This document shows, one piece after another, positions 43,859 through 52,930 of a DNA stretch of 60,887 nucleotides; the first letter of the stretch is position 1; the number at the start of each line of letters is the position of its first letter. Location of the stretch: contig RFZJ01000013.1 in NCBI GenBank assembly GCA_009920765.1, forward strand, positions 1 to 60,887, given 5' to 3'. Source of the DNA: Planctomycetota bacterium. GTDB taxonomy: Bacteria > Planctomycetota > Planctomycetia > Gemmatales > Gemmataceae. Made by a program: the position numbers and the translations under genes. The notes beneath the pieces were generated by a model, which saw only the letters and a list, made by a program, of their open reading frames with translations, was not told the origin of the DNA and did no database searches.

Positions 43859-44551
43859 ATGAGTGATCCCTACACAGAACTTGCGGAACTCGCAGGTGGG
43901 TTCATTCATGAAATCAAGAACCACCTCAGTACTTTTGGCCTTAATCTCCAGTTGCTTGCTGAAGATTTTAATGACCCTCAAACCCAACGAGAGCGCAGGG
44001 CATTTGAACGAGTTCAACGACTTCAAAACGAATGCGAACGGCTTGTAGAAGTATCCAATGACTTCCTACGTTTCTCTCGCATTGAAGAATTAAATCTGCA
44101 ACCATGCGATCTTTTATTGATCCTGGAAGAACTTATAGATTTCTTCGGACCTATGGCACGAAGCTCCAATATCAAGGTTAATCGCTATTTACCTTCCGAC
44201 CTTCCTGCTGTTTATCTTGACAGCGAAATCTTCAAACAAGCATTGCTTAATCTGCTTTTGAATGCAGAACAAGCCATGCCAAAGGGTGGCGAAATCACCA
44301 TTCAAGCAATTATCTCTCCCGATAATATTACTCTCAATCTAATTGATACTGGCAAAGGGATTTCCCAAGAGGGATTGGATAAAATATTCAAACCTTTTTA
44401 TTCCACGCGACCCGGCGGTACAGGCCTTGGGCTTCCAACTACAAAAAAAATAGTCGAAGCACATGGGGGCACCATTGAGGTACAAAGTGAACCGGGGAAA
44501 GGAACGAAGTTTTCCATCCGTCTTCCATTGAAGATTCCAAAGGGACTTTAA
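43859..44551 (+). CDS. Soluble histidine kinase without a sensor domain
   Basis: A 230-residue protein holding only the dimerisation and ATP-binding parts. The phosphoacceptor His is in GGFIHEIKNHLSTFGLN near residue 20, the N box is NLLLNAEQAMP, the G1 box is DTGKGIS and the G2 box is GGTGLGLPTT. There are no membrane segments and only a handful of residues precede the His domain, so signal input must come from a partner. It is of the NtrB-like subclass. AGGAG lies 6 nt before ATG 43859. No response regulator is adjacent; the NtrC-type regulator at 7055-8461 or the REC-GAF protein are possible partners, but that is a guess. The aminotransferase gene follows after 3 bp. Confidence 0.88.
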   Translation: MSDPYTELAELAGGFIHEIKNHLSTFGLNLQLLAEDFNDPQTQRERRAFERVQRLQNECERLVEVSNDFLRFSRIEELNLQPCDLLLILEELIDFFGPMARSSNIKVNRYLPSDLPAVYLDSEIFKQALLNLLLNAEQAMPKGGEITIQAIISPDNITLNLIDTGKGISQEGLDKIFKPFYSTRPGGTGLGLPTTKKIVEAHGGTIEVQSEPGKGTKFSIRLPLKIPKGL

Positions 44552-44554
44552 ATC

Positions 44555-45460
44555 ATGCCTGCATCTCAACAGCCACCTTTTGCATTGGCAAATTTGAATG
44601 GCGAAATCACCCCGCTTTCAGAGGCCAAAATACCAGCATTAGACAGAGGGTTTCTTTTTGGAGATGCTGTTTACGAAGTAATGTGGGTCCACCAAGGCAA
44701 AATGTGGCTCGAAGAAGAACATTTTAACCGGCTCGAACGAAGCTTGAAACTTATCCGGATCCAAGGTGTAAATCTTCAAACTCTTGCTGCAAGAGTTTAC
44801 GAAACTATCAAGGCAGGAAAATTTAAAAACGCCATTGTCTATATCCAAATCACAAGGGGTGCAGCACCAAGGAGTCATGCTTTCCCTAAAGATGTCAAGC
44901 CCTTTGAATTTCTGTTTGTTCAGGAATTCAACGACCCTTATGCAGAAATGCGTGATAAAGGAATCCACCTGCTTTCACGCCCAGATATTCGATGGGATCA
45001 CTGTGACATCAAATCCACCAATCTTCTCGCAAATGTGCTGGCAATTCAGGATTCTAAAGAAGCGGGGTGCCAGGAAGTATTATTTTATCTAAAAGATGGC
45101 ACGATCACAGAATCTGCACACTCAAGCTTGTTTGGGGTATTGGACGGGATTTTATATACAAGCCCCAGTAGTGAATTAATCCTGCCGGGCATTACTCGCA
45201 ATCATCTGTTAAAACTTATTACAAAAGAAGGCATTCCTATCAGAGAAAAATCATTGAATCTTGCGCAACTTGAGGAAATATCTGAATTGTTTATTACTGG
45301 GACAACCTCGGGGGTATTACCCGTGGTTACCGTGGATAAAAAGCCCATAGGTAGTAGCAAGCCCGGGCCAATAACCAGAAGAATAGAAAAGGCTTACTGG
45401 GATTCAGTCAAAATCTGGAGCCAAAATGCAAATCACAAGCAAGATGGCTTAGGGATCTAA
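44555..45460 (+). CDS. D-amino-acid (class IV) aminotransferase
   Basis: A 301-residue fold-type IV PLP enzyme. It has DRGFLFGDAVYEV near residue 30, the PLP lysine K153 in HCDIKSTNLL, TESAHSSLFG, and the C-terminal ELFITGTTSGVLPV motif. CDIKS and the HAF-like loop are typical of D-alanine aminotransferase rather than branched-chain aminotransferase, so supply of D-alanine and D-glutamate for peptidoglycan is likely. The 3-bp gap to the kinase gene suggests cotranscription, and possibly signalling linked to cell-wall state, though this is speculative. It converges with the next gene 5 bp away. Confidence 0.85.
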   Translation: MPASQQPPFALANLNGEITPLSEAKIPALDRGFLFGDAVYEVMWVHQGKMWLEEEHFNRLERSLKLIRIQGVNLQTLAARVYETIKAGKFKNAIVYIQITRGAAPRSHAFPKDVKPFEFLFVQEFNDPYAEMRDKGIHLLSRPDIRWDHCDIKSTNLLANVLAIQDSKEAGCQEVLFYLKDGTITESAHSSLFGVLDGILYTSPSSELILPGITRNHLLKLITKEGIPIREKSLNLAQLEEISELFITGTTSGVLPVVTVDKKPIGSSKPGPITRRIEKAYWDSVKIWSQNANHKQDGLGI

Positions 45461-45465
45461 CTTAC

Positions 45466-47550
45466 TTATTTTCCTGCTGGTGGCCTCGTGCCCGGTGGGA
45501 TTATTCCTGTTTCACCGGGTTGAGTATTTCCTGGGACACCGCTCGTTTCCAGTCCGCCCTCAAGTAAAAGCCTTAGGATCATATTTTCTGAAGGGTCTTC
45601 TGAAACGGAAAGATCCTGAGTTTTTAGCATCTCACTTTGAATTCTACGAAGATCAACAAAGAACTTTTCTCCTTCAAGATTTTCAGTGAAGATAAAATCA
45701 ATCCATTCTAGACAAAAGTTGGTTTTTGCTTTCTTTACATCATTTGAATCCGCAGTTAAGAAATGCTTGTTAAATATTTTTGTAACCAAACTTTGGCTTA
45801 ATACCACATCCTTGGGCAGCATCTCAAAATCTTTACAAAATGCCATGAATGCAGATTGTTTTTTCTTTACTAGAAAATAAACCAAGGCCCATGATTCTGT
45901 ATTAAACTGCTCTTGGCCGGCTTGGGGGGAAAGGTTGGGAGCATTGGTATTCGCCAGCAATCTGGAAAGAATAGCCTCAAACTCGACAGGTGTCCTTTTA
46001 TTTTTATAAATCTGCCTGAATAATGGTAAATGATAAGAGTTGGCACTTCCAAATGACATCCAAGGTGAGCAATGGGGTGTTTCAAACACACCAGCCAGGC
46101 CTTCGGAAAACCATTTTGGTAAAACCACATTGGTTGGAAGAGTTTTAGTGGCATAAAAGAGTTGCAAGGTACCAAAGTTCCCAATGGTGTTCCAAACTGT
46201 TTCCTGATCCAAGGCACGATTTAAAACTGCTAGAGCTCCAGCGTAAACAACCTCCAATATGTCCGCAGCGGGTGGATGCCCTTGCCCTATTTTCCCAATA
46301 AGCAGTTGATTGAAGTCATACCCCTTGGTTGTCCATTCTTTCATTTTAAGGCCCAGCATTTCAGATATGGGATCAAGCCTTTTGGTGCATAATACAAGCA
46401 GCTTTTCCCTAGGCAGAATAAAACCTTGAGCCTTGGGCTTGTTCCCAATCAATGATAGATGCATCTCGTTATAAACATCGGGTTTAGTTGTAATCACAAC
46501 TGAAAGCTTGTTTTTTGGCAATTCAATCTGGGTGCCATGCAACGAAAACCACATGAAAAATGTCGAGTAGTTCTTTTCCAATTGAGCTACCCACAATTTA
46601 ACCTCTGGATCATTGGGAAGCCCATCATGAATTACTTCAAAGTGATCTGAATTTTCCTGGCTAAACCCTACGAAACTTTTGGAAAGAGCGGCGAAAGCTG
46701 GATCAGGATTACCTTTTTCTTCGGTTGCTTTTTTTGTCTTTGAATATATTTCAATTATAGGCGACTTACTCTTTGATTCTTTGATCAACAAATCCATGGT
46801 ATCTTTAAACTCTTTGGTCATACCATGTTCGAGGGCAAATTTCCCAACCTTATCAACAACATCGCTGACACTTTTTTTGTCTTTTAAACCAGCAGTGCGC
46901 TCTGTAAGAATTTTACTGAGGGAGGGCAATGCAACAGCTTTGCCTTTAATAGATTCATCCGAGATAATCTGCACAAATTGCATCGAACTATTCGGAACAA
47001 AGTATTCACCAGTTATGGCACCGGGAACATCCGTGGTAACCAAAGGCATTGTCTTGCCATTCCAAGGATGATCAAACCGATTCCAATGCCCAACCTTTAA
47101 CTTGGCATCGGTTACTACAGGTTGTGCGCTTGGGGCACCACCCGGTTGACCTGCAGGTTGGCCTGCAGGAGCACCTTGCTGGGTTATTTTATTATCCTGA
47201 TCGACTATAATATAAGGAAGTTGGGGGACCGCAAGCCTCTTGTTTAATTCGACCACAGTAAAAACAAATCGGGAATTAAGTGTAAATTCTCCGCTTTCAA
47301 TAATTCCTCCTGAGAAACCACCTTCACCCGGAACAGCACCTGGCCCCTTGGGGCGTGGGGGTCGAATTCCAGGACCAACCGGCATAGGCATAGGAACACC
47401 ACCCGGGGGCATTGGTACTCCAACGCCTGCGCCCGCTGCTGGCCCCTTTTCCAATGGCTTGGTTAAATCAACTCTGATCAAATAATATTCCGCGTGGATT
47501 GCTGCGGTCGTTATGAAAAAAATAGCCAAGGCTATGATTCTGCTTAGCAT
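45466..47550 (-). CDS. Large exported protein resembling a zinc peptidase without its metal motif
   Basis: A 694-residue protein with a signal peptide (MLSRIIALAIFFITTAAIHA) and a Gly/Pro-rich low-complexity stretch (about 35-75; a second around 125-145). The C-terminal half has VVLPKWFSEGLAGVFE, and then ESWALVYFLVKKKQ, both typical of DUF1570/gluzincin-like proteins. In those, HExxH precedes the (F/W)xSEGLA helix; here the matching place reads GNFGTLQLFYAT, residues N458-L462, against an expected GHEGTHQLFYAT. All three metal ligands are thus absent. AGGGG precedes the ATG. I infer a non-catalytic binding protein; the family assignment is from memory. Confidence 0.6.
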   Translation of the reverse strand: MLSRIIALAIFFITTAAIHAEYYLIRVDLTKPLEKGPAAGAGVGVPMPPGGVPMPMPVGPGIRPPRPKGPGAVPGEGGFSGGIIESGEFTLNSRFVFTVVELNKRLAVPQLPYIIVDQDNKITQQGAPAGQPAGQPGGAPSAQPVVTDAKLKVGHWNRFDHPWNGKTMPLVTTDVPGAITGEYFVPNSSMQFVQIISDESIKGKAVALPSLSKILTERTAGLKDKKSVSDVVDKVGKFALEHGMTKEFKDTMDLLIKESKSKSPIIEIYSKTKKATEEKGNPDPAFAALSKSFVGFSQENSDHFEVIHDGLPNDPEVKLWVAQLEKNYSTFFMWFSLHGTQIELPKNKLSVVITTKPDVYNEMHLSLIGNKPKAQGFILPREKLLVLCTKRLDPISEMLGLKMKEWTTKGYDFNQLLIGKIGQGHPPAADILEVVYAGALAVLNRALDQETVWNTIGNFGTLQLFYATKTLPTNVVLPKWFSEGLAGVFETPHCSPWMSFGSANSYHLPLFRQIYKNKRTPVEFEAILSRLLANTNAPNLSPQAGQEQFNTESWALVYFLVKKKQSAFMAFCKDFEMLPKDVVLSQSLVTKIFNKHFLTADSNDVKKAKTNFCLEWIDFIFTENLEGEKFFVDLRRIQSEMLKTQDLSVSEDPSENMILRLLLEGGLETSGVPGNTQPGETGIIPPGTRPPAGK

Positions 47551-47667
47551 GGTATTCCCCTAAATATCAATAAACTTCAATTCCCTATTATCCTGACGGT
47601 TTTACAAATCAACTGCAATGGTAAAACAACGAAAATGATCGGGTTGAGCCTCGAAATTACATCTAAT

Positions 47668-48351
47668 TTAAGAAAGCATCTGGTCAAGGGCATCCTGGGT
47701 ATGGGTTAAATCTTTAAATAACAAATCTGGCGCATGGGATTCTAATTCTTTTTCTGTATGCCATCCCGTTGCAACTGCCAGAACTTTAGCGCCAATCGCC
47801 CGAGCACATTTAATATCCAATGGTGTATCGCCTAACACCCATACCTTAGATGTGGCAAAATCTTTTCCGAATCTGGAATGGATTTCGCCCAAAGCCTCCC
47901 GTGCGACATCGTCCCGGTCTAAGTGATGGTCACCAAAGCCTCCAAATTGAAAGTGTTCAAAGATTCCGAAGTGGCAAAGTTTTATTTTGGCTCCCGCACG
48001 AAGATTTCCTGTAAGAAGCCCCACTGCACAATCATCTCTGGTTTTTAAATCCTCAAGCATAGTTTTGATGCCTGGCAAAATCTTGCCCTGCACACTTTTA
48101 AGGCATTCCGGAAGATGAGCCAAATAAGCTTTCATCATCGTTTCATAAGAAACATCCGTATGCTCAATTCCATGCAGTCTAAGTAAATCGTGCAGGATGC
48201 CTTTATCAGTACGACCACTAAGGCTTAATCCATCAACTATGTGGTTGATGCCAAACTTGGAGGCCATTCCTTTTTCCAAGGCATCTTTCCCGGCCCCTGC
48301 ACTTGAAAGCAACGTTCCATCGATGTCAAAAAGAAGAATATTTTTAACCAT
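47668..48351 (-). CDS. HAD-superfamily phosphatase (phosphoglycolate-phosphatase-like)
   Basis: A 227-residue HAD hydrolase. Motif I is LLFDIDGTLL, motif II is VGLLTGN, and motif IV is VWVLGDTPLDIKCARAIGA; a helical cap domain with GRTDKGILHDLL sits between, as in subfamily IA (Gph-like). Phosphoglycolate is the usual guess, but the substrate is not fixed by sequence. ATG 48351 is right because the frame upstream would run into the divergent NYN gene. GGAAAA is a weak ribosome binding site. The two genes diverge from a 65-bp gap that must hold both promoters. Confidence 0.85.
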   Translation of the reverse strand: MVKNILLFDIDGTLLSSAGAGKDALEKGMASKFGINHIVDGLSLSGRTDKGILHDLLRLHGIEHTDVSYETMMKAYLAHLPECLKSVQGKILPGIKTMLEDLKTRDDCAVGLLTGNLRAGAKIKLCHFGIFEHFQFGGFGDHHLDRDDVAREALGEIHSRFGKDFATSKVWVLGDTPLDIKCARAIGAKVLAVATGWHTEKELESHAPDLLFKDLTHTQDALDQMLS

Positions 48352-48416
48352 TATCGTTTTCCATTGGTTATTAATGTAATTAGTGTCGAACAGTATTATC
48401 TTAGAAAGTACAGCCA

Positions 48417-48986
48417 ATGCACTACCTAATTGATGGTTATAACCTTTTACGAGCCGTAAGGAAACTAAGCGATTCAGTTCCGCCTGGGGTATTGGAGCTT
48501 GAAAGGAACTGGTTGTTAAAACATCTGCACGATCTATTAAAAGATAACCCAGAAGCAAAACATAATGTCACACTTGTGTACGATGCAAAGAATGGATTAG
48601 CAGGGCCAAAAAAGGCGAGTAAATTCCCCGAGATAACCGTTATTTTCGCATCAGGTTCTGATGCAGACACCTACATAGAAACAGCTTTGCAGGAAGAAAG
48701 GTTCCCCAAGACTTTAGTGGTGGTATCTGATGATAAAAGACTGATAAAAGCTGCAGAGAAAAAAGGTTGCCTGCATGTTGGATGTTTAGATTTAGAGTTT
48801 CATCTAAGAGACAACAGCAAACCAAAGGAAGAACTCCACATTCCTCTGAAACCCGTGGAACTTACGGCTGATGAAACAGCCCAATGGGAAGAGCTATTCT
48901 TTCCCGAAGGCAAAGGGAAGGAAGAATTTGAAGGTTTAAGCGACCCATTCTTCCGCCCCAAAATCAAGAAACCCAAAAAGAATTAA
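48417..48986 (+). CDS. NYN-domain (YacP-like) nuclease
   Basis: A 189-residue PIN-like protein of the YacP/DUF901 (NYN) group. Conserved acidic residues appear in YLIDGYNLL near the start, LVYDAKN, GSDADTYIE and VVSDDKRLIKAA, matching the metal-binding site of PIN nucleases. YacP (Rae1 in Bacillus) is an A-site-dependent mRNA endonuclease, so a role in RNA turnover is likely, but the C-terminal ~60 residues (Pro/Glu/Lys-rich) differ. Its last 4 bp overlap the convergent gene's end. Confidence 0.88.
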   Translation: MHYLIDGYNLLRAVRKLSDSVPPGVLELERNWLLKHLHDLLKDNPEAKHNVTLVYDAKNGLAGPKKASKFPEITVIFASGSDADTYIETALQEERFPKTLVVVSDDKRLIKAAEKKGCLHVGCLDLEFHLRDNSKPKEELHIPLKPVELTADETAQWEELFFPEGKGKEEFEGLSDPFFRPKIKKPKKN

Positions 48987-51919
48987 CGGTTTGGATTGTT
49001 TCGGTAGGTATTTAAAACCTGCCTTTGTGGGCCCTGCACTCTTTCTAGTGAAGTGCTGACTGCTGCTCTCGAAGGCCTGCCAAGTTTTTCATATTTGGAA
49101 GCGGCTTCGAATGCCTCTGCAGCCTCTGCCTTATTTTGAGCCAAGCGGGAAAGCCCCAGATAATATTGATAGCGTGCATCTTGTCTTTCATTTTCAACAG
49201 CAGCCATGAATGCCTTTTCAGCTTCGAGATACCGCTTGTTAAAATAAAGTGCCATGCCTGTTGCATAAAAGCGTTCAGCTTCCACGGGGTTGGCTTGATT
49301 GGCCAAATTATGATTCGTCAAGCTGGGATGATCTTCGATGATTTTCATAAGGTTTTCGAAGTGAATGGGCCCGATTTTCTCACGAAGCCCGGTTACATAT
49401 TCCCTAATTGCCTTGGTGGGCAGACCTTTGATTGCGTATGCCTGAGCCTTGGAATCAAAAGGAGCATCGGGCGAAGCAAGAATCTCCTCAGCAAGCTTAA
49501 GAGATTCCTTGGGGCTGATCTTGGGACGTTCGGGAGGGAACACAATTTCAGGTTGTTGAAAATAAAACCCAGTCATCAACATAACAAATAAGTTTGTCAT
49601 TATTTCCGGTTCCTTTTTCTCGAGTACACCTACCTTTTCAACATCTGCTTCTTTAGGCTTGATATTGGTTGGTAAAACTGAATTTAATAGCCTTGCTAGT
49701 GCGATGCGATAAACAATACCCTGTGCATCCAATGCCTTATTTTCATTTACAGCTTTGCGATAAAAATCAATCGCATCGATAATTTCGCCACGTACCTCTG
49801 CAACTCTTCCCTTGGCATAGTAAGCAAGAGCAGTCTTAGCCACGACAGCTTCATCCGCATCCTTGGCAGCTTCCAAAAGCAATGGGTCATTGGGTTGTGG
49901 CTTACCCTTGGCTTTAACCTGAGCTCGTTCAATTTTAACCAGGCAACGATCTGATAGAAGCTCTGGCCTTCGCTTGGGGCTGAATTGGGCGGAAAGTTCA
50001 ATCGCCTTGCTAAGTGAATTGATGGAATCTTCAATCTGATTCATCGACTCCTGTTTTTTACTTAATTCAACAAAATAAGTAACAGGATCGTTTGCCTCTT
50101 TAAGTGCAACATCAGCTTGAAGTTTCCAGGCGATATCACCTGCATTTAAGGCAGCTTTACCTTTTTCAAGCAAAGCTTTTGCTTCCACGTACTTACCTTG
50201 ATTTCTCAGGGTGATACCTTTAAGAACTTCAGCGCGGGCCTTTAATTCAGGATTTGCCGAGGCATCTACCATCACTTTTTCAACATCCTCGGCAGCTTTC
50301 TTTTCCAATTCTGCTTGGCCTTTTTTCTCCATCAAAGTACGCCAGTAATCAAGCATCTCTGCTGGCTGCCGACTTTCCTTTAATTTCTTGGTGGTATCGA
50401 CCAGATTGGTTTGCAATCCACGGATCATACCTTGAGGATCTTTGCTCTGAATAATTTCCATGCCTTTTTTCAAGCCATCCACAACATTCATGGGATTGGT
50501 TTTATCTTTCACCAAGTTAGCCTGGGAAAGTTCTGTTCCGATGGAGGCTACAAAATCTTCAGATTTCTTGAGGGAAACTTCGACTTTTGTTTTCTCATCC
50601 TTCAGCATGGCAAGCTTGGTATCAGCTTCAGCCAGTTTTTTCTCAGTTGCTTTCTTTTCCTCTGCAATTTCTTTTTTGGCTGTATCTTCGGTTTCCTTGA
50701 TTTTCTTGTCTGCAGCAACCATGGTTTCTTTCAAGGTTTTATCGGCTTCAGCTTTTTGGTCTGCAAGCTTTTTATCTGCATCTTTTAGACTCTCCTTGTA
50801 AGTTTTATCAGCTTCATCGAGTGCGGTTTTTTTATCCTCAGCAGCCTTTTTCAACTCAGCCTCATGCTTGGCAAGAAATACTTTTTCTTTGGTTTTGTTC
50901 TCTTCGTCATTTTTTGCTGCTTCTTCTTTGATTTTGGCAACTTCATCTGCCTTGGATTTGGCATCAGATTCAGCTCTCTTTTTGCCATTTTCAAGAGCAA
51001 TAACTTGTTCGCTTTTATTCATGCGAAACTCTTGGGGGATTTCGATGCCAAACTCATATAGACCACCAAAGATGCCCGCACCAAGAATAGTTCCCACCAT
51101 CGTACCTACCAAAATCCCACCACGCTTGCGTGGAGGTGCAACAGGTTCTGGGTCAGCCTCTTCAATTTCTTGTTCTTCTTCTTGTTCAGATTCTCCAGAA
51201 CCGGAATTCTCTTCGGGTTCAATGTATTTCCCGATGTCATCATCATCGTCAGCAGAAGCAGCAGGGGTTTGATTTGTTGCTTGAACTGGTTCCTGCTCAA
51301 ATGAAGTGGTAGCGCCTTCAGCATCCTCTTCGATCGGTTCCTCAGGATTATACTCATCTGCAGATGCAGTTGGTTCGCTGGGTACTTCTTCACCAGATTC
51401 CTGTTCAGCATCAATCTCCGAACCTGCGGGTGCAAATTGGGTATGCTTTGATTGCTTTGAAGCCAACTGGGTTTTCTTGGGGCTTGGTGCCCGCACTTCT
51501 TCAGAATCATCCTGATTTCCAATGGAAACGACTTCGCTGGAGGAAGACTCAGAATCAAATTCTGGCACATTAAATCCAGAATCATTTAACGCATCATCAA
51601 TATCAGAATCTCTGGCTAGCATGGTTTTTTTAATTTCCGGCTGCTTGGTGTTTTCGATTTCATCCAATGCAGAAAAGTCGCTGGAATCAGCAGCGGTTGT
51701 ATTCTCAACAACCTCTTCAGTAATTTCTTCAAACATGTCTACTTCGACTTCATCTCCAGGTGGATCCAATGCTTCCGCTTTTTCCGAATCAGAACCACTC
51801 ATGGCAATGGTAGAATCATTATCCTCAATGGGTTCGGGGATTTCTAAAGCGCCCTCTTCTTTGGGAAGAAGAAGTTCTGGATCACTATCTTTTTTTCCTT
51901 TTTTATCATTCTTTGCCAT
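48983..51919 (-). CDS. Membrane-anchored coiled-coil/TPR protein
   Basis: A 978-residue protein in four parts: an acidic, Ser/Glu/Asp-rich disordered region (1-260) with a short basic patch PPRKRGG; one membrane segment (about 265-286, GILVGTMVGTILGAGIFGG); a long charged coiled coil (about 300-480, dense in Lys/Glu/Ala/Asp); and a C-terminal region with TPR-like repeats (about 530-960; for example FNKRYLEAEKAFMAAVENE). The acidic part is probably cytoplasmic and the rest extracytoplasmic, since there is no N-terminal signal peptide and positive residues precede the segment. Possibly a cell-envelope tether or scaffold. I do not know the family. It ends overlapping the NYN gene. Confidence 0.7.
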   Translation of the reverse strand: MAKNDKKGKKDSDPELLLPKEEGALEIPEPIEDNDSTIAMSGSDSEKAEALDPPGDEVEVDMFEEITEEVVENTTAADSSDFSALDEIENTKQPEIKKTMLARDSDIDDALNDSGFNVPEFDSESSSSEVVSIGNQDDSEEVRAPSPKKTQLASKQSKHTQFAPAGSEIDAEQESGEEVPSEPTASADEYNPEEPIEEDAEGATTSFEQEPVQATNQTPAASADDDDDIGKYIEPEENSGSGESEQEEEQEIEEADPEPVAPPRKRGGILVGTMVGTILGAGIFGGLYEFGIEIPQEFRMNKSEQVIALENGKKRAESDAKSKADEVAKIKEEAAKNDEENKTKEKVFLAKHEAELKKAAEDKKTALDEADKTYKESLKDADKKLADQKAEADKTLKETMVAADKKIKETEDTAKKEIAEEKKATEKKLAEADTKLAMLKDEKTKVEVSLKKSEDFVASIGTELSQANLVKDKTNPMNVVDGLKKGMEIIQSKDPQGMIRGLQTNLVDTTKKLKESRQPAEMLDYWRTLMEKKGQAELEKKAAEDVEKVMVDASANPELKARAEVLKGITLRNQGKYVEAKALLEKGKAALNAGDIAWKLQADVALKEANDPVTYFVELSKKQESMNQIEDSINSLSKAIELSAQFSPKRRPELLSDRCLVKIERAQVKAKGKPQPNDPLLLEAAKDADEAVVAKTALAYYAKGRVAEVRGEIIDAIDFYRKAVNENKALDAQGIVYRIALARLLNSVLPTNIKPKEADVEKVGVLEKKEPEIMTNLFVMLMTGFYFQQPEIVFPPERPKISPKESLKLAEEILASPDAPFDSKAQAYAIKGLPTKAIREYVTGLREKIGPIHFENLMKIIEDHPSLTNHNLANQANPVEAERFYATGMALYFNKRYLEAEKAFMAAVENERQDARYQYYLGLSRLAQNKAEAAEAFEAASKYEKLGRPSRAAVSTSLERVQGPQRQVLNTYRNNPNR

Positions 51920-52299
51920 GACTTATGTACTCTCCGAGAAAGCTTTCTTCAGAAGCACGAGAAATCTACGAATTCCCCATGCTCAATACGGGTGATTTGC
52001 TTACACTAGTATTGTCTAAGGCAAAAAGACATAACGCAAGAGGTTTTCCATCTTTCCTCAATCTCCAAAGCTATTAGATCCTTGTTTTCGTTAGAATCGA
52101 TACTAAAGGACATGAAGTGTACAAAAAGCTAGGCTTTATTAGACTTGGGCTAGGTTGGAGTATAAAAAATGAGCAAGAAGTGGTAAAAGACAAACATAGA
52201 TGCAAGAAATTACTGAATACATTGCCTGTTAAAATAAAAATCGTAGAATGAAAAGCTTAAGGCGATAATTGATTAATTTTTCCCCAAGGGGCTGGGACA
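51920..52299. other. Intergenic region before rpmB
   Basis: About 380 bp. Contains a start-less frame (52078-52251) that looks like an acetyltransferase remnant, and A+T-rich sequence directly before rpmB. It should hold the rpmB promoter, but no clear one is visible. Confidence 0.4.
52078..52251 (+). pseudogene. Possible C-terminal remnant of a GNAT acetyltransferase
   Basis: A frame without a start codon (a stop at 52075-52077 precedes it) reads VRIDTKGHEVYKKLGFIRLG and continues for about 35 further residues to a stop at 52249-52251. The G-x-x-Y-x-K-L-G-F pattern is like the acetyl-CoA-side motif of GNAT proteins (often LDATxxGxxxYxxLGF). There is no upstream domain, so it is likely a relic or a chance match. 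Confidence 0.3.
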
Positions 52300-52566
52300 A
52301 TGTCTTATAAATGCGATGTTTGCGATAAGAAAGCGGGCCAAGGCAATACCTACACTTACCGCGGAAAAGAAAAATACCTCGGCGGTATCGGCCGTAAGGT
52401 AACTGGCAAATCCAAGCGCTTGCACAGCCCAAATTTGCAAACGCTTCAATGTCAGGTTGGTGGCTCTGTTCAAAGGCTCACCGTTTGCGTTCAATGCATT
52501 CGGTCTGGTAGAATTCAAAGGCCTGTGAAGAAGCGTCCCTTCCAAATTCAAGCCGGCATGGTTTAA
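52300..52566 (+). CDS. rpmB: 50S ribosomal protein L28 (zinc-binding form)
   Basis: An 88-residue ribosomal protein. The N-terminal CDVCDKKAGQGNTYTYRG and the later TVCVQCIRSGRI give two CxxC pairs, so this is the zinc-ribbon (C+) form of L28. The SKRLHSPNLQT segment fits family sequence. AAGGGG lies about 9 nt upstream. It is followed after 23 bp by gatC, so translation and tRNA-charging genes are joined in one unit. Confidence 0.93.
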   Translation: MSYKCDVCDKKAGQGNTYTYRGKEKYLGGIGRKVTGKSKRLHSPNLQTLQCQVGGSVQRLTVCVQCIRSGRIQRPVKKRPFQIQAGMV

Positions 52567-52589
52567 TCGTACCTTGTAGGGAGTTTCCC

Positions 52590-52877
52590 TTGGCGATTAC
52601 CGCAGATCAAATCAAATGGATTGCTCACCTTTCGAGGTTGGAGCTTAAGCCTGATGAGTTAATTGCTGCATCCACGCAGTTAAGTTCTATTTTAAACTAC
52701 ATCAATCAACTTCAAGAAGTTAACACGGATCATGTTGAACCTTTGGCCCATGCGCTAGATGTTTGCAACGTTTTTCGTGACGATGTATTAAAAGAATCAC
52801 TCAATGTAAACGAGGCACTTGCAAACGCTCCTGATCGTCAGGGGAACTTTTATGGTGTGCCTGCGATATTAGAATAA
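52590..52877 (+). CDS. gatC: Asp-tRNA(Asn)/Glu-tRNA(Gln) amidotransferase subunit C
   Basis: A 95-residue subunit that bridges GatA and GatB in the transamidating complex. The HLSRLELKPDEL start, the YINQLQEVNTDHVEPLAH centre and the DVLKES and NAPDRQGNFYGVP ends are typical of GatC. The start is a TTG at 52590, supported by TAGGGAG 6 nt upstream and by the conserved MAITADQIKWIAHL N-terminus. It precedes gatA by 53 bp. No gatB is in the window. Confidence 0.93.
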   Translation: MAITADQIKWIAHLSRLELKPDELIAASTQLSSILNYINQLQEVNTDHVEPLAHALDVCNVFRDDVLKESLNVNEALANAPDRQGNFYGVPAILE

Positions 52878-52930
52878 TCATTTTAGCTTCAAAGAATTTG
52901 ACATAAATTTAACTTTGCAACAGGCCAGAA

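Noticed and set aside
43532..44026. His/Arg-rich open frame antisense to the pnp tail
   Set aside because: It is the reverse reading of the 21-bp repeats; no start signal or independent support.
48352..48558. N-terminal extension of the HAD phosphatase
   Set aside because: It would run through the divergent NYN gene; the family starts just before the DxD motif at 48351.
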